Notes: a model not told the origin generated them from the letters alone. Positions 36,175 through 49,388 are shown, counted from the stretch's first letter. The stretch is DNA of 64,000 bases from Thiomicrorhabdus aquaedulcis (GCF_004001325.1 NZ_AP018722.1:310001-374000), one strand, 5' to 3'. Numbers and translations are program-made.

Positions 36175-39100
36175 ATGACTTATTCTTTAACAGAAAAGAA
36201 ACGAGTCCGAAAGGATTTTGCAACACGTCCATCCATTCTTGAAGTTCCTTATTTGCTCTCATTGCAAAAGGGTTCTTTCCATGATTTTCTTCAATTAGAC
36301 AAAAAACCTTTAGAGCGAAAATTAGTTGGTTTGCATGCCGCATTTGCGTCGGTGTTTCCTATTCATGGTGTTGCTGGAACAGCTGACCTTGAGTATGTAA
36401 GTTACCACATGGGACAACCAGACTTTGATGTTAAAGAGTGTAAGCAACGTGGCGTTACCTATGCGTCTCCTTTACGCGTAAAAATGCGTCTTGTGTTGTT
36501 TGACAAAGATGCACCAGCAGGTAAGCGTCCAGTTAAAGACGTTAAAGAGCAGGAAGTCTACCTAGGCGATATTCCTTTAATGACCGATAACGGAACCTTT
36601 GTTATTAACGGTACAGAGCGCGTTATTGTGACTCAGTTGCACCGTTCTCCAGGCGTTATTTTCGACAATGACAAAGGTAAGTCGCATTCTTCTGGCAAGT
36701 TATTGTTTAATGCTCGAATTATTCCATATCGTGGTTCGTGGTTGGACTTTGAGTTTGACCATAATGATTGTTTGTTTACTCGTATTGACCGTCGTCGCAA
36801 ACTGCCAGTGTCGATACTGTTGCGTGCAATGGGTTATTCGAATGAAGATATACTCGGTAAATTCTTTGAATCTAATACGCTAAAGCTGACTAAAAAAGGC
36901 TTTGAGCTTAAATTTGTATTAGAGCAGTTAAAAGGTCAAACCGCAGGGTTTGATATCGAGCACGAAGGTGTCAAGATTTTAGAAGCCGGTAAAAAGGTTA
37001 CTGCACGTAATCTTAAGGCGATTCAAGAATCTGGTGTGACTACGGTTATAGTCCCTAATGAATATTTGTTAGGAAAAGTATTGGCAACCGGTATTGTTGA
37101 TAGTACTACTGGCGAGTTAGTTGCGCGCACTAATGATGTGTTGACAACTGAAACTATTGAGAAAATTTCGTTAATAAAAAATTGTCAAATTCGTATTTTG
37201 TATGTAGACGAACTTGAAAATGGTCCTTATATTTCAGATACATTAAATTTAGATTCAACGACTTCGCCGCTTGAGGCGCAGGTTGAAATCTATCGCATGA
37301 TGCGTCCAGGTGAGCCACCAACAAAAGATTCTTCAGAAGCTTTGTTTAACAGCTTGTTTTTTGATGAAAGTCGATATGATTTGTCAGCAGTAGGACGCAT
37401 GAAGCTTAATCGTCGTTTAGGCAGAAAGTCAAACGACGGTGCGGTTGTGCTTGAAAAAGAAGATGTCATCGAAGTGCTACGCGAACTTATTAATATTCGC
37501 AATGGTTTAAGCACAGTAGATGATATTGACACTTTAGGCAATCGTCGTATTCGTGCGGTTGGTGAGATGGCAGAAAACGCATTCCGTGTTGGTTTAGTTC
37601 GTGTTGAACGCGCTGTTAAAGAGCGTCTAAATCAGGCTGAAACTGATGGTTTGTTACCACAAGATCTTATTAATGCTAAGCCTGTTTCTGCTGCCATTAA
37701 AGAGTTCTTCGGTTCAAGTCAGTTGTCACAGTTTATGGATCAGGTAAACCCACTTTCTGAGATTACTCATAAGCGTCGTGTTTCTGCTCTAGGGCCAGGC
37801 GGATTAACGCGTGAGCGTGCTGGTTTTGAGGTGCGCGATGTTCACCCAACACATTATGGTCGTGTTTGCCCAATTGAGACTCCTGAAGGGCCAAACATTG
37901 GATTAATTAATACGTTAGCTATTTACGCTAAGACCAATGAATACGGGTTTTTAGAGACTCCTTATCGCAAAGTGGTTAACGGTCAGGTAACAGACGAAGT
38001 TGAATATGTTTCTGCTATTGATGAGGCGCAATTTGTTATTGCTCAGGCCAGTGCGAATATTGACGAAAACGGACGATTCGTTGACAACCTAATTTCTTCA
38101 CGTCACCAAAATGAGTTTACATTGTCTTCATCTCAAGACGTTGACTATATGGATGTATCGCCTAAGCAGATTGTATCGGTTGCGGCTGCTTTGATTCCGT
38201 TTCTTGAGCATGACGATGCTAACCGCGCACTAATGGGTGCAAACATGCAACGTCAGGCAGTTCCTACATTACGTGCCGATAAGCCGTTAGTAGGTACAGG
38301 GATTGAAAAAACAGTTGCAATAGATTCGGGTGTTACCGTAATTGCAACCCGTGGTGGAGAGGTTTTATCCTCTGATGCAGCACGTATTGTGGTTCGTATC
38401 AATGCCGAAGAGATTAAGGAAGGTGAGTCAGGGGTTGATATTTATAACTTGGTTAAATACCAACGTTCAAACCAAAACACTTGTATTAACCAAAAGCCGA
38501 TTGTAAAAGCCGGTGATGTGGTAAGACGTGGAGATGTTTTGGCTGATGGTCCTTCTACCGATTTAGGTGAGTTGGCTTTGGGTCAAAATATGCGTATCGC
38601 GTTTATGCCATGGAACGGTTACAACTTCGAAGACTCGATTTTGATTTCAGAGCGCGTTGTTCAAGAAGATCGTTATACCACCGTGCACATTGAGGAACTA
38701 ACGTGTTTAGCTCGTGATACTAAGCTTGGGCCAGAGGAAATTACAGCGGACATTCCAAACGTTGGTGAGTCAGCATTGGCTCGTTTAGACGAGTGCGGTA
38801 TTGTCTACGTTGGTGCCGAGGTTAAGCAAGGTGACGTTTTGGTTGGGAAAGTAACCCCTAAGGGTGAAACTCAATTAACGCCAGAAGAAAAATTGTTACG
38901 CGCCATTTTTGGAGAAAAAGCGTCTGATGTTAAAGACACTTCTTTGCGAGTTACTAAGGGAGTTGAAGGTACTGTTATTGATGTACAGGTATTTACTCGT
39001 GAAGGCATTCAAAAAGATTCACGTGCTTTAGCCATTCAGGCTGAAGAACTTTCAAAAATTCGTAAAGACATTGATGAGCAATATAAGATTTTAGAGAAAG

Positions 39101-40233
39101 ATACTCTAGATCGAATTAAAGTTATGTTGCTAGACCAAAACTTAGTAAATGGAACTCAATTAACATCAGAGTATCTAGACAGTATTGAACGTCATAAGTG
39201 GTTCTCGTTAAACGTTAACGATACAGAAATTATGCGTCAGTTAGAGATGCTTGAAGCTCAGTTGAAAGAAAAACGCACCTTTTTTAACGATGCTTACGAA
39301 GAGAAACGTAAAAAATTAACACAGGGTGATGACTTAGCACCAGGTGTTTCTAAAATGGTTAAAGTATATGTTGCCATTAAGCGTCGTATTCAGCCGGGCG
39401 ATAAAATGGCTGGACGTCATGGTAACAAAGGGGTTATTTCGCGTATTTGCCCAGTTGAAGACATGCCATATGACGAAACAGGTCGTCCTGTCGATATTTG
39501 TCTAAACCCATTAGGTGTTCCGTCACGTATGAACGTTGGGCAGATATTAGAAGTTCATCTTGGATTAGCGGCAGAAGGTTTAGGAACAAAAATTAACGCA
39601 ATGTTGACGCGTAATGCTGACATAGCTGACATTAGAGGGTTTTTGCATAAAATTTATAATGAAAGCCAAGGACAGCTTGTTGATTTTTCTCAGTTTAGTG
39701 ACAAAGAAATTATTGAATTATCTCATAATCTTAAAAAGGGTGTGCCGGTTGCATCGGCTGTATTTGATGGTGCATCTGAAGCTCAAATTAAGGCATTATT
39801 GCGCTTAGCAGATCTACCAGAATCAGGGCAAATGAAATTATTTGATGGTATTTCTGGTGAAGAGTTTGACCGCCCAGTAACGGTTGGTTATATGTATTAC
39901 CTAAAGTTAAACCATTTGGTTGACGATAAGATGCATGCACGTTCGACTGGTCCATATAGTTTAGTGACTCAACAACCATTGGGTGGTAAAGCTCAGTTTG
40001 GTGGTCAGCGTTTTGGAGAGATGGAAGTGTGGGCACTTGAAGCGTATGGTGCGGCTTTCACTTTACAAGAGATGCTAACGGTTAAGTCGGACGATTTAAA
40101 CGGGCGTACTAGAATGTATAAGAACATCGTTGATGGTAATGAGTATATGGAACCTGGTATGCCAGAATCGTTTAGCGTATTACGTAAAGAAATTCGTGCG
40201 TTAGGTATTGATATTGAGTTGGAGCAAGACTAA
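36175..40233 (+). CDS. rpoB: RNA polymerase beta subunit
   Basis: Catalytic-core subunit of RNA polymerase. The 1352-residue protein is full length and begins [19 protein letters not shown]. The rifampicin-binding cluster ([31 protein letters not shown]) has wild-type residues at the usual resistance sites (Asp, His, Ser). The catalytic-side segments [13 protein letters not shown] and [13 protein letters not shown], and the C-terminal [12 protein letters not shown], are all present. rpoC starts immediately after the stop. Confidence 0.99.
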   Translation: MTYSLTEKKRVRKDFATRPSILEVPYLLSLQKGSFHDFLQLDKKPLERKLVGLHAAFASVFPIHGVAGTADLEYVSYHMGQPDFDVKECKQRGVTYASPLRVKMRLVLFDKDAPAGKRPVKDVKEQEVYLGDIPLMTDNGTFVINGTERVIVTQLHRSPGVIFDNDKGKSHSSGKLLFNARIIPYRGSWLDFEFDHNDCLFTRIDRRRKLPVSILLRAMGYSNEDILGKFFESNTLKLTKKGFELKFVLEQLKGQTAGFDIEHEGVKILEAGKKVTARNLKAIQESGVTTVIVPNEYLLGKVLATGIVDSTTGELVARTNDVLTTETIEKISLIKNCQIRILYVDELENGPYISDTLNLDSTTSPLEAQVEIYRMMRPGEPPTKDSSEALFNSLFFDESRYDLSAVGRMKLNRRLGRKSNDGAVVLEKEDVIEVLRELINIRNGLSTVDDIDTLGNRRIRAVGEMAENAFRVGLVRVERAVKERLNQAETDGLLPQDLINAKPVSAAIKEFFGSSQLSQFMDQVNPLSEITHKRRVSALGPGGLTRERAGFEVRDVHPTHYGRVCPIETPEGPNIGLINTLAIYAKTNEYGFLETPYRKVVNGQVTDEVEYVSAIDEAQFVIAQASANIDENGRFVDNLISSRHQNEFTLSSSQDVDYMDVSPKQIVSVAAALIPFLEHDDANRALMGANMQRQAVPTLRADKPLVGTGIEKTVAIDSGVTVIATRGGEVLSSDAARIVVRINAEEIKEGESGVDIYNLVKYQRSNQNTCINQKPIVKAGDVVRRGDVLADGPSTDLGELALGQNMRIAFMPWNGYNFEDSILISERVVQEDRYTTVHIEELTCLARDTKLGPEEITADIPNVGESALARLDECGIVYVGAEVKQGDVLVGKVTPKGETQLTPEEKLLRAIFGEKASDVKDTSLRVTKGVEGTVIDVQVFTREGIQKDSRALAIQAEELSKIRKDIDEQYKILEKDTLDRIKVMLLDQNLVNGTQLTSEYLDSIERHKWFSLNVNDTEIMRQLEMLEAQLKEKRTFFNDAYEEKRKKLTQGDDLAPGVSKMVKVYVAIKRRIQPGDKMAGRHGNKGVISRICPVEDMPYDETGRPVDICLNPLGVPSRMNVGQILEVHLGLAAEGLGTKINAMLTRNADIADIRGFLHKIYNESQGQLVDFSQFSDKEIIELSHNLKKGVPVASAVFDGASEAQIKALLRLADLPESGQMKLFDGISGEEFDRPVTVGYMYYLKLNHLVDDKMHARSTGPYSLVTQQPLGGKAQFGGQRFGEMEVWALEAYGAAFTLQEMLTVKSDDLNGRTRMYKNIVDGNEYMEPGMPESFSVLRKEIRALGIDIELEQD

Positions 40234-43200
40234 ATGAAAGATTTACTCGGTTTTCTAAAAAACAAAATGTGTCTAGTGACTTTGATGCGATTAAAGTATC
40301 GCTAGCTTCACCAGAGAAAATTCGTTCATGGTCATACGGAGAAGTTAAGAAACCAGAAACGATTAACTACCGTACCTTTAAACCTGAGCGTGATGGTCTT
40401 TTTTGCGCCAAAATCTTTGGTCCAATTCGTGATTTTGAGTGCTTGTGTGGTAAGTATAAGCGCTTAAAGCATCGTGGTGTGATTTGCGAAAAATGTGGTG
40501 TAGAGGTTACACAGTCTAAAGTTCGTCGCGAGCGTATGGGTCATATTGATCTGGCGACATCTGTTGCTCACATTTGGTTTTTAAAGTCATTACCTTCTCG
40601 TATTGGTTTGATGTTAGATAAGACTTTAAAAGAAATTGAAGCAGTATTGTATTTTGAAGCCTTCATGGTCGTTGATCCTGGTCTGACACCTTTAGAGCCT
40701 TGGCAGTTATTAACCGAAGAAGAATATTTAGACGCATTAGATGAGCACGGCGATGAATTCGAAGCACAAATGGGTGCAGATGCAATCAAAAAGATGTTGC
40801 AGTCAATTGATCTTATTACTGAAGCCGAACGTCTTCGTGAAGAGATGGAAAGTACTAACTCTGAAACCAAGCAAAAGAAGATTTCTAAGCGTTTAAAGTT
40901 AATTGAATCGTTTAGCGGATCTGGTAATAAGCCAGAGTGGATGGTTTTAGATGTACTTCCAGTATTGCCACCTGAACTGCGTCCTTTGGTACCCCTGGAC
41001 GGTGGTCGTTTTGCGACGTCTGACTTAAATGATTTATATCGTCGTGTAATTAACCGTAATAACCGTTTAAAACGTTTGTTAGATTTAATGGCTCCTGACA
41101 TTATTGTTCGTAATGAAAAGCGTATGTTGCAAGAGTCGGTTGATTCGTTATTGGATAACGGTCGTCGTGGTCGTGCAGTTACCGGCACCAATAAGCGTCA
41201 GTTAAAATCACTTGCTGACATGATTAAAGGTAAGCAAGGTCGTTTCCGTCAAAACTTGTTAGGTAAACGTGTTGATTATTCTGGTCGTTCAGTTATCGTT
41301 GTTGGTCCAACACTAAGACTGCATCAGTGCGGGTTGCCTAAGAAAATGGCATTAGAGTTGTTTAAGCCATTTATTTTTAGCAAGCTACAAAAACGTGGTT
41401 TGTCGCCGACTATTAAAGCGGCTAAAAAGATGGTTGAGCAAGGTTTACCTGAGGTTTGGGATGTACTAGATGAAGTAATTCGTGAACACCCAGTATTGCT
41501 AAACCGTGCACCAACATTGCACAGATTAGGGATCCAAGCGTTTGAACCTGTTTTGATTGAGGGTAAAGCGATTAACTTGCATCCGTTAGTTTGTTCGGCT
41601 TTTAACGCTGACTTTGACGGTGACCAAATGGCGGTACACGTACCTTTGTCACTTGAAGCGCAAATTGAAGCTCGTACATTGATGATGTCAACTAATAACT
41701 TGTTGTCACCTGCAAACGGTGATCCAATTATTGTGCCTTCACAAGACGTTGTTTTAGGACTTTATTACATTACTCGTGAACGTATTAATGCGATTGGTGA
41801 GGGTAAGGCTTTCTCAAATTGGCAAGAAGTTCAACGTGCCATTGATGCCAAAGTTGTCCATGTACATACTCGTATTAAGTTAAAGGTGCATGAAACTGTT
41901 ATCGATGAAGCAGGTGTTGAAACAGTCAGTTCACGTATTGTTAATACCAGTGCCGGTCGTGCTTTATTGTGTCGTATTTTGCCAAAGGGCTTAAGTTTTG
42001 ATTTGTTAAATACAAATTTAACCAAGAAAAACATCAGTACAGTATTAAACACTTGTTACCGCGTACTTGGTCCAAAAGAAACCGTTGTGTTTGCAGATCA
42101 GCTCATGTATGCAGGTTTTAAATGGTCAACATTAGCAGGCCTGTCCTTTTGTTCAGATGACATGTTAATTCCTGATAATAAAGCCGGAATCATTAAGCGT
42201 GCAGAAGGGCAAGTAGAAGAGATTCAAAACCAGTTTGCTCAAGGTTTAGTAACCGAAGGCGAGCGTTATAATAAGGTAGTTGATATTTGGTCGCACACCA
42301 ACGAATTGGTAACCAAGTCGATGATGGATGAGCTTCAATTTGAAACCGTGGTTGATGCCAGTGGAAACTCAGTACAACAAACTTCATTTAACTCGGTTTA
42401 TATGATGGCGGATTCCGGAGCACGTGGATCAGTAGCGCAGATGCGACAGTTAGGTGGTATGCGTGGTCTTATGGCTAAGCCTGATGGTTCGATTATTGAA
42501 ACGCCTATTACGGCAAACTTCCGTGAAGGATTAAACGTACTTCAGTACTTTATTTCGACCCACGGTGCTCGTAAAGGGCTTGCGGATACAGCATTAAAAA
42601 CGGCAAACTCAGGTTACCTTACTCGTCGTTTAGTGGATGTTGCCCAAGATGTTGTAGTAACTGAAGTGGATTGCGGTACTGATAAAGGTATCTTGATGAC
42701 GGCCAAGGTTGAGGGTGGCGATGTTGTCGTCACTTTAAAAGACACTGTGCTAGGTCGTGTTACGAATGAAGATATAGTCGCTCCTGATGGTACATTGTTG
42801 ATTGAGCGTGGAACATTGCTTGATGAGCAGTTGGTCGCATTGATTGATGCGCATGCTGTTGATAGCGTTTTTGTTCGTTCACCAATGACATGCGAAACAA
42901 AGTTTGGTATTTGTAAGCAATGTTATGGTCGCGATTTGGCTCGTGGCCATCTGGTTAACATGGGTGAGGCTGTTGGTGTAATGGCGGCTCAGTCGATCGG
43001 TGAACCCGGAACTCAGTTAACAATGCGTACCTTCCACATTGGTGGAACAGCATCAGGTTCTGCAGCGCAAAGTCAGATTGAAGTTAAGCATACAGGTACT
43101 GTTAAATGGGATAACCTAAAAACGATTACCAACTCTGAAAAGCAAATTGTGGTTACTTCGCGTTCAGGCGAGGTATCTGTAATTGATGAGTCTGGCCGTG

Positions 43201-44456
43201 AAAAGGAACGCTATAAAATCACATACGGTAGTATTTTAGCAGTTCAAGATGGCGGTAAAATAACCTCTGGTGAGGTCTTGGCTCAATGGGATCCACACAC
43301 GCACCCGGTAATTACGGAAGTGTCAGGGTCGGTTCAGTTTGGTAACTTTGATGGCACTGTTGAGGAGCACATTGATGAGCTGACTGGTTTAACTTCGTAC
43401 GTAGTTAAAAGTGCAAAAGAGCGCACAACGGCAGCTAAAGAAATGCGTCCATATATTGCATTAGTAAATGCTTCTGGCGTAGCGATTAATTTCCCAGGTA
43501 CTCAAACACCTGCGATGTATTATTTACCTGAAAACGGTATCGTCGTTGTTCAGGCCAATGTGAGTGTAGGGGCAGGTGATGTAATTGCTCGTATTCCTCA
43601 AGCGTCTTCTAAAAATAAAGACATTACAGGTGGTCTACCTCGTGTTGCGGACTTATTTGAAGCTCGTCAACCAAAAGAGCCATCTATCATGGCTGAAGTT
43701 CCAGGTGTGGTTGGGTTTGGTAAGGAAACTAAGGGTAAGCAACGACTATTAATTACACAAGATAGTGGTGAGCAATATGAAGCTTTAATTCCTAAGTGGC
43801 GTACGGTTAGTGTTTTTGAAGGTGAGCGTGTTGAAAAAGGTGATGTTGTAGTAGAAGGAAGTCCTAATCCACACGATATACTTCGTTTACTTGGTATTGA
43901 ACGATTGGCTGAATACATTGTTGATGAAGTTCAAGACGTTTATCGTTTACAAGGGGTTAAAATTAACGATAAGCACATTGAAACAATTGTTCGTCAAATG
44001 CTTAGAAAGGTTGAAATCAAGACTTCAGGAGACACTGGTCTTATTAAAGGCGAGCAAACAGAGTATGCCAAAGTCATTGAGTTAAATGAAAAAGCGCGTG
44101 AAGAAGGTAAGGTTGAAGCTAGCTATGAACGCGTTCTATTAGGGATCACTAAAGCTTCATTAGCTACAGAATCATTTATTTCGGCTGCGTCTTTCCAAGA
44201 AACAACGCGTGTTTTAACACAGGCGGCAGTAAGTGGTAAGCGTGATAAGTTAGTTGGTTTAAAAGAAAACGTAATTGTAGGCCGCTTGATTCCAGCCGGT
44301 ACGGGCTTTGCATATCACCAGGCAAGAAAAGTTGCTAGTGAAAAAACGTTGGATGAACTAAAGGCTTTTATGAAGCATGAGCATCCGGAAGATGTTACCG
44401 CTGATTCGGTGTCTGATGAAGAAGTGGTATTAGAAAACGAAGAGGCAGGTGTCTAA
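40234..44456 (+). CDS. rpoC: RNA polymerase beta' subunit (single-base frameshift near start)
   Basis: Largest RNA polymerase subunit. The true start is ATG 40234 (MKDLLGFLK), directly after the rpoB stop. A run of six A (40257-40262) is one short; an added A restores [16 protein letters not shown] and gives a protein of about 1407 residues. The remaining frame is intact, with the N-terminal zinc site ([20 protein letters not shown]), the catalytic [12 protein letters not shown], the second zinc cluster ([19 protein letters not shown]) and the trigger-loop region ([16 protein letters not shown]). Most likely a sequence error, since the gene is essential. Confidence 0.96.
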
Positions 44457-44485
44457 ATCAAATAATAAATTCAAGTAGTTAAGGC

Positions 44486-44514
44486 TTGACTTATTGTTTG
44501 TGGGCAATTAGAAT
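44486..44514 (+). promoter_or_regulatory. promoter of the str operon (rpsL)
   Basis: TTGACT and TAGAAT with 17-base spacing, 83 bases before the rpsL ATG. The predicted transcription start lies just upstream of a 10-bp inverted repeat. Confidence 0.7.
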
Positions 44515-44522
44515 CCTCAGTC

Positions 44523-44556
44523 CTTAAGTGTATGACTATAAACGTTTACACTTAAG
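44523..44556 (+). promoter_or_regulatory. 10-bp inverted repeat in the rpsL leader
   Basis: CTTAAGTGTA and TACACTTAAG are perfect reverse complements around 14 bases. They would form a hairpin at the very 5' end of the str operon mRNA. There is no T run, so it is not a normal terminator. It could stabilise the mRNA or be a protein-binding site. Confidence 0.5.
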
Positions 44557-44596
44557 ATTAAAATGTTAGAGTTAATCTCAAATTTGGAGAAAATGA

Positions 44597-44974
44597 ATGG
44601 CTACAATTAACCAGTTGGTGCGTAAGCCGCGTAAAGATAAGCGTAAAGTTTCAAACGTTGCTGCGTTGCAGGCTTGTCCTCAGCGTCGTGGAGTTTGTAC
44701 GCGTGTTTACACAACAACCCCTAAAAAGCCAAACTCTGCTCTGCGTAAAGTTGCGCGTGTACGTTTAACGAATGGTTATGAAGTTGCTTCCTATATTGGT
44801 GGTGAAGGTCATAACTTACAAGAACACTCGGTAATATTAATCCGTGGTGGTCGTGTAAAAGATTTACCTGGTGTGCGTTATCACACAGTGCGTGGTGCTT
44901 TAGACTGCGCAGGTGTTGCTAATCGTAAACAAGGTCGTTCTAAGTACGGTGCAAAGCGTCCTAAGGCTAAGTAA
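44597..44974 (+). CDS. rpsL: 30S ribosomal protein S12
   Basis: Decoding-centre protein and site of streptomycin-resistance mutations. The 125-residue protein has wild-type Lys in [13 protein letters not shown] and in the later [13 protein letters not shown], so no resistance change is seen. GGAG precedes the ATG. First gene of the str operon rpsL-rpsG-fusA-tuf. Confidence 0.99.
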   Translation: MATINQLVRKPRKDKRKVSNVAALQACPQRRGVCTRVYTTTPKKPNSALRKVARVRLTNGYEVASYIGGEGHNLQEHSVILIRGGRVKDLPGVRYHTVRGALDCAGVANRKQGRSKYGAKRPKAK

Positions 44975-45030
44975 TACCTTAAAATACGTTTTGCAATTTT
45001 AGTGTTATATTTATACCGGAAGAGTTAAGA

Positions 45031-45504
45031 ATGGCAAGAAGAAGAGAGATACCAAAAAGACAGGTACTACCTGATCCGAAGTTTGGTGATGTAACGTTGA
45101 CAAAATTTGTTAACATGTTGATGGTTAGCGGTAAAAAAGCCGTTGCCGAAAAAATTGTATACGATGCATTAGATGTTGTCGTTCAACGTAAAAATGGTGG
45201 TCAGCAAGCTTCTTTATTAAAAGATGCATTGGATAATATTGGCCCTATGGTTGAAGTAAAGTCACGTCGTGTGGGTGGTGCAACATATCAAGTACCAGTT
45301 GAGGTTCGTTCAGAGCGTAAAGTTGCTTTGGCTATGCGCTGGTTGGTTGATGCCGCTCGTAAACGCAGTGAAAAAGGTATGATGTTACGATTGGCTGGCG
45401 AGTTAAGTGACGCGCTAGACGGTCGAGGTTCAGCCGTTAAAAAGAAAGAGGATACACATAGAATGGCCGAGGCAAACAAAGCCTTCTCACATTTCCGTTG
45501 GTAA
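45031..45504 (+). CDS. rpsG: 30S ribosomal protein S7
   Basis: Primary 16S rRNA binding protein that starts assembly of the 30S head. The 157-residue protein starts [20 protein letters not shown] and contains [12 protein letters not shown] and the C-terminal [13 protein letters not shown]. In E. coli S7 represses its own operon through the rpsL-rpsG gap; the 56-base gap here shows no obvious strong stem. Confidence 0.99.
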   Translation: MARRREIPKRQVLPDPKFGDVTLTKFVNMLMVSGKKAVAEKIVYDALDVVVQRKNGGQQASLLKDALDNIGPMVEVKSRRVGGATYQVPVEVRSERKVALAMRWLVDAARKRSEKGMMLRLAGELSDALDGRGSAVKKKEDTHRMAEANKAFSHFRW

Positions 45505-45512
45505 TCTGATTG

Positions 45513-45530
45513 AGGCCCTAAATAGGGCCT
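45513..45530 (+). other. hairpin between rpsG and fusA
   Basis: Perfect 8-bp stem AGGCCCTA/TAGGGCCT with a two-base loop, followed by TTTGTTATTT. It may be a weak attenuator within the str operon. Confidence 0.5.
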
Positions 45531-45564
45531 TTGTTATTTATGTCATAAATAAAAGGTAAATAAA

Positions 45565-47666
45565 GTGGCACGTACAACCCCTTTAGAAAGATACCGTAAT
45601 ATCGGTATTATGGCGCACATTGATGCCGGTAAGACAACAACAACTGAACGTATCCTTTACTATACTGGTGTTTCTCACAAGATTGGTGAAGTTCACGATG
45701 GTAGTGCAACCATGGACTGGATGGAGCAGGAGCAAGAGCGTGGTATCACCATTACTTCTGCTGCGACTACTGCCCATTGGAGTGGTATGGCTAAGCAATA
45801 CCCAACGCACAGAATTAATATTATTGACACACCTGGGCACGTGGATTTCACTATCGAAGTAGAGCGTTCATTGCGAGTTCTTGATGGTGCTGTTACATGT
45901 TTTTGCTCGGTAAGTGGTGTTGAGCCGCAATCTGAAACTGTTTGGCGTCAGGCAGATAAGTACGGCGTTCCACGTATGGGTTATGTTAATAAAATGGATC
46001 GTGCCGGAGCTAATTACCTAAATGTTGTTAAGATGGTGGTAGACCGTTTAGGTGCGAAGCCTGTTCCAGTACAATTACCTATTGGTGCCGAAGAGACATT
46101 TTGTGGGGTTGTTGATTTAGTCAAGATGAAGGCTATTTATTGGGCAGAAGAGAACATGGGTATGGAATATCGCTATGAAGATATTCCTGCAGACATGCTT
46201 GAACTTGCGCAAGAATGGCGGGAAAAAATGGTTGAAGCCGCCGCTGAAGCAACTGAAGAGTTGATGGATAAATATCTTAATGAAGGTGATTTGTCTGAAG
46301 AAGAGATAAAATTTGGTATTAGAAAGCGTTGTATTGCAGTAGAGATTGTTCCAATGTTCTGTGGTTCCTCATTCAAGAATAAGGGTGTTCAAACGTTGCT
46401 AGACGGTGTTATTGATTACATGCCTGCTCCAATTGATGTACCTGCTATTAAGGGTGAACTAGAAGATGGTACTCCCGAAGAGCGTCATTCCACAGATGAT
46501 GAGCCTTTCGCATCATTGGCATTTAAGATTATGACGGATCCTTACGTTGGAACATTAACATTCGTTCGTGTTTATTCTGGTGTTTTAGCTGCGGGCAGCC
46601 CAGTTTATAACTCTGTAAAACAGAAGCGTGAGCGTGTAGGTCGTATGTTGCAAATGCATGCTAATTCACGTGAAGAGATTAAAGAAATTCGTGCTGGTGA
46701 GATTGCTTGCGTAGTTGGTTTAAAGGATACGACGACTGGTGATACATTATGTGATCCAGACAATAGAATTGTTCTTGAGCGCATGGAGTTTCCAGAGCCA
46801 GTAATTTCGATTGCCATTGAGCCGAAAACTAAGCAAGATCAAGAGAAAATGGGTATTGCATTGCAAAAGTTGGCAGCTGAAGATCCATCGTTCCGTGTTC
46901 ATACGGATGATGAGACTAATCAAACGATCATATCTGGAATGGGTGAGTTGCATCTTGATATTATTGTAGATCGTATGAAGCGGGAATTTGGGGTTCATGC
47001 AAACGTTGGAGCTCCTCAGGTTTCATACCGTGAAACAATTAGAACAGCTGTTGAGGCTGACGGTAAGTTTGTTCGTCAGTCTGGTGGTCGCGGGCAATAT
47101 GGTCACGTCGTATTTAAAATTGCACCACGTGAAGCAGGTGCTGGTTTTGAATTTGTTAACAGTGTTGTCGGTGGTACAGTGCCTCGTGAATACATTGGTG
47201 CTGTTGAGAAAGGTGCGAAGGCTCAGCTGGAGAACGGTGTTATAGCTGGTTATCCTATGGTTGATGTTAGAGTTGAGTTAATTGATGGTTCATACCACGA
47301 TGTTGACTCAAACGAAATGGCATTTAGTGTTGCGGCTGGTATGGGTGTAAAAGCTGGGGTTCAAAAGCGAATCCAGTGATTTTAGAGCCTATTATGTCTG
47401 TAGAAGTCACTACACCTGAAGAATATATGGGTGATATTATCGGTGACTTAAACCGTCGTCGTGGATTGATTACTAGCATGAATGACATTCCAGCAGGTAA
47501 GGCCGTTAAAGCAGAAGTGCCTCTGTCTGAAATGTTTGGTTATTCAAATCAGATGCGCTCATTGACTCAAGGTCGTGCAAACTACAGTATGGAATTCTTG
47601 AAGTACAATGATGCACCGCGTAACATTCAAGAAGAAATTATAGCAAGTGCCAAAAAAGGCGCTTAA
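45565..47666 (+). CDS. fusA: elongation factor G (single-base frameshift)
   Basis: GTPase that drives translocation and, with RRF, ribosome recycling. It starts at GTG 45565 ([31 protein letters not shown], with the P-loop). The frame breaks at a run of four A (47363-47366). One more A restores [23 protein letters not shown] and yields a protein of about 700 residues, the normal length. Switch and G motifs ([12 protein letters not shown]) and the domain IV segment [10 protein letters not shown] are present. Most likely a sequence error. Confidence 0.96.
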
Positions 47667-47679
47667 TTAATAAAGTTAT

Positions 47680-47703
47680 AAAGGTCTTATTTTTAAGGCC
47701 TTT
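47680..47703 (+). other. hairpin between fusA and tuf copy 2
   Basis: A 10-bp stem (AAAGGTCTTA/TAAGGCCTTT, one G-U pair) with a TTTT loop. It may be a weak attenuator; the T run is only three bases. Confidence 0.45.
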
Positions 47704-47723
47704 AGCATAAAAGGTAATTAGAT

Positions 47724-48914
47724 ATGGCAAAAGCAAAATTTGAACGCGCGAAACTGCATGTGAATGTTGGAACCATCGGTCACGTTGACCATGGTAAGAC
47801 AACTCTAACAGCGGCTTTAACAATCGTGCAAGGAAAGAAATTTGGTGGCGACATCAAAGACTTCGCATCAATCGATAACGCACCAGAAGAAAGAGAGCGT
47901 GGAATCACAATCTCTACTTCACACGTAGAATACGAATCAGAAACGCGTCACTATGCACACGTAGATTGCCCAGGTCACGCCGACTATGTAAAAAACATGA
48001 TCACCGGTGCAGCGCAGATGGACGGAGCGATTCTAGTTTGTTCAGCCGCTGATGGCCCGATGCCACAAACGCGTGAACACATCCTGTTATCACGTCAAGT
48101 AGGCGTACCGTACATCGTAGTATTTCTAAACAAAGCCGACATGGTAGATGACGAAGAACTACTAGAGCTTGTAGAAATGGAAGTACGTGAGCTGTTAGAC
48201 ATGTACGAATTCCCAGGTGATGACACGCCCGTTATCATTGGTTCAGCCACACTAGCCATCGCTGGAGACACCTCGGAAATTGGTGCCCCTTCAGTAGAGC
48301 GTCTAGTAGCTGCATTAGATACCTACATTCCAGATCCAGTACGTGACACAGACAAGCCATTCCTAATGCCAGTAGAAGATATTTTCTCTATCCAAGGCCG
48401 TGGAACAGTAGCGACTGGTCGTATTGAAACAGGCATTGTAAAAGTAGGCGAAACAATTCAAATCGTCGGAATTCGTGACACGCAAGAAACCACGGTTACC
48501 GGTGTAGAAATGTTCCGCAAGCTACTTGATCAAGGACAAGCTGGAGACAACGTAGGTGTTCTACTACGTGGAACCAAGCGTGACGACATCGAGCGTGGAC
48601 AAGTATTGGCGCACAAAGGCACAATCAAACCACACAATAAGTTTGAAGCTGAAATCTATGTATTATCAAAAGACGAAGGTGGGCGTCATACTCCATTCTT
48701 CAACGGCTACCGCCCACAGTTCTACTTCCGTACTACGGACGTAACAGGCGCATGTGAATTACCAGCAGGAATCGAAATGGTTATGCCAGGTGATAACGTA
48801 CAGATGACTATTGAACTCATCAACCCGATCGCAATGGACGAAGGTCTACGTTTTGCGATACGTGAAGGTGGACGTACAGTAGGCGCTGGTGTAGTTGCCA
48901 AAATTCTTGCTTAA
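47724..48914 (+). CDS. tuf: elongation factor Tu, copy 2
   Basis: Second copy of EF-Tu, in the tufA position at the end of the str operon. The 396-residue protein and the DNA from ATG to eight bases past the stop are identical to the copy at 31386, whereas the flanks differ at once. The two genes are in direct orientation, 16.3 kb apart. A strong terminator follows. Confidence 0.98.
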   Translation: MAKAKFERAKLHVNVGTIGHVDHGKTTLTAALTIVQGKKFGGDIKDFASIDNAPEERERGITISTSHVEYESETRHYAHVDCPGHADYVKNMITGAAQMDGAILVCSAADGPMPQTREHILLSRQVGVPYIVVFLNKADMVDDEELLELVEMEVRELLDMYEFPGDDTPVIIGSATLAIAGDTSEIGAPSVERLVAALDTYIPDPVRDTDKPFLMPVEDIFSIQGRGTVATGRIETGIVKVGETIQIVGIRDTQETTVTGVEMFRKLLDQGQAGDNVGVLLRGTKRDDIERGQVLAHKGTIKPHNKFEAEIYVLSKDEGGRHTPFFNGYRPQFYFRTTDVTGACELPAGIEMVMPGDNVQMTIELINPIAMDEGLRFAIREGGRTVGAGVVAKILA

Positions 48915-48933
48915 TTGCAGGTTGTTGTAAGAA

Positions 48934-48962
48934 AAAAAATGGGAGCATTGCTCCCATTTTTT
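48934..48962 (+). terminator. intrinsic terminator of the str operon
   Basis: A 13-bp perfect stem centred on ATGGGAGC/GCTCCCAT with a three-base loop and flanking A/T runs. Confidence 0.93.
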
Positions 48963-48978
48963 GTTTTTAAATAAAGGA

Positions 48979-49007
48979 TTGTTTTAATTAAAATAAGTTG
49001 CTATAAT
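48979..49007 (+). promoter_or_regulatory. promoter of the S10 operon
   Basis: TTGTTT and a perfect TATAAT with 17-base spacing, 70 bases before rpsJ. The leader is short, so an E. coli-like L4-responsive leader is not evident. Confidence 0.75.
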
Positions 49008-49076
49008 CCGCTCCCTTAGTTTGCATGCTTGAATAAGTGTGTTTTCCTATACTTAAAAAATAAATGAGAATTAATT

Positions 49077-49388
49077 ATGGCGACTCAGAATATACGTATT
49101 CGCTTAAAAGCGTTTGATCATCGTTTGATTGATCAATCAGCTCGTGAGATTACTGAGACAGCAAAAAGAACAGGTGCGCAAGTTCGTGGACCTATTCCTA
49201 TGCCTACTCGTATAGAGCGTTTTACAATTTTGACATCACCACACGTGAACAAAGATGCTCGTGATCAGTACGAAATTCGTACTCACAAGCGTTTGTTAGA
49301 CATTGTTGATCCAACTGAGAAAACGGTTGATGCATTGATGAAGTTGGACTTGGCCGCTGGTGTAGATGTTCAATTAGAATTACGCTAA
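49077..49388 (+). CDS. rpsJ: 30S ribosomal protein S10 (NusE)
   Basis: Ribosomal protein and, as NusE, a transcription antitermination partner of NusB and NusG. The 103-residue protein has the family pattern [27 protein letters not shown] and [17 protein letters not shown]. First gene of the S10 operon. Confidence 0.99.
   Translation: MATQNIRIRLKAFDHRLIDQSAREITETAKRTGAQVRGPIPMPTRIERFTILTSPHVNKDARDQYEIRTHKRLLDIVDPTEKTVDALMKLDLAAGVDVQLELR

Noticed and set aside
40568-41191. Minus-strand open frame of 207 codons inside rpoC
   Set aside because: It is antisense to a highly conserved coding region and shows no recognisable motif or ribosome site.
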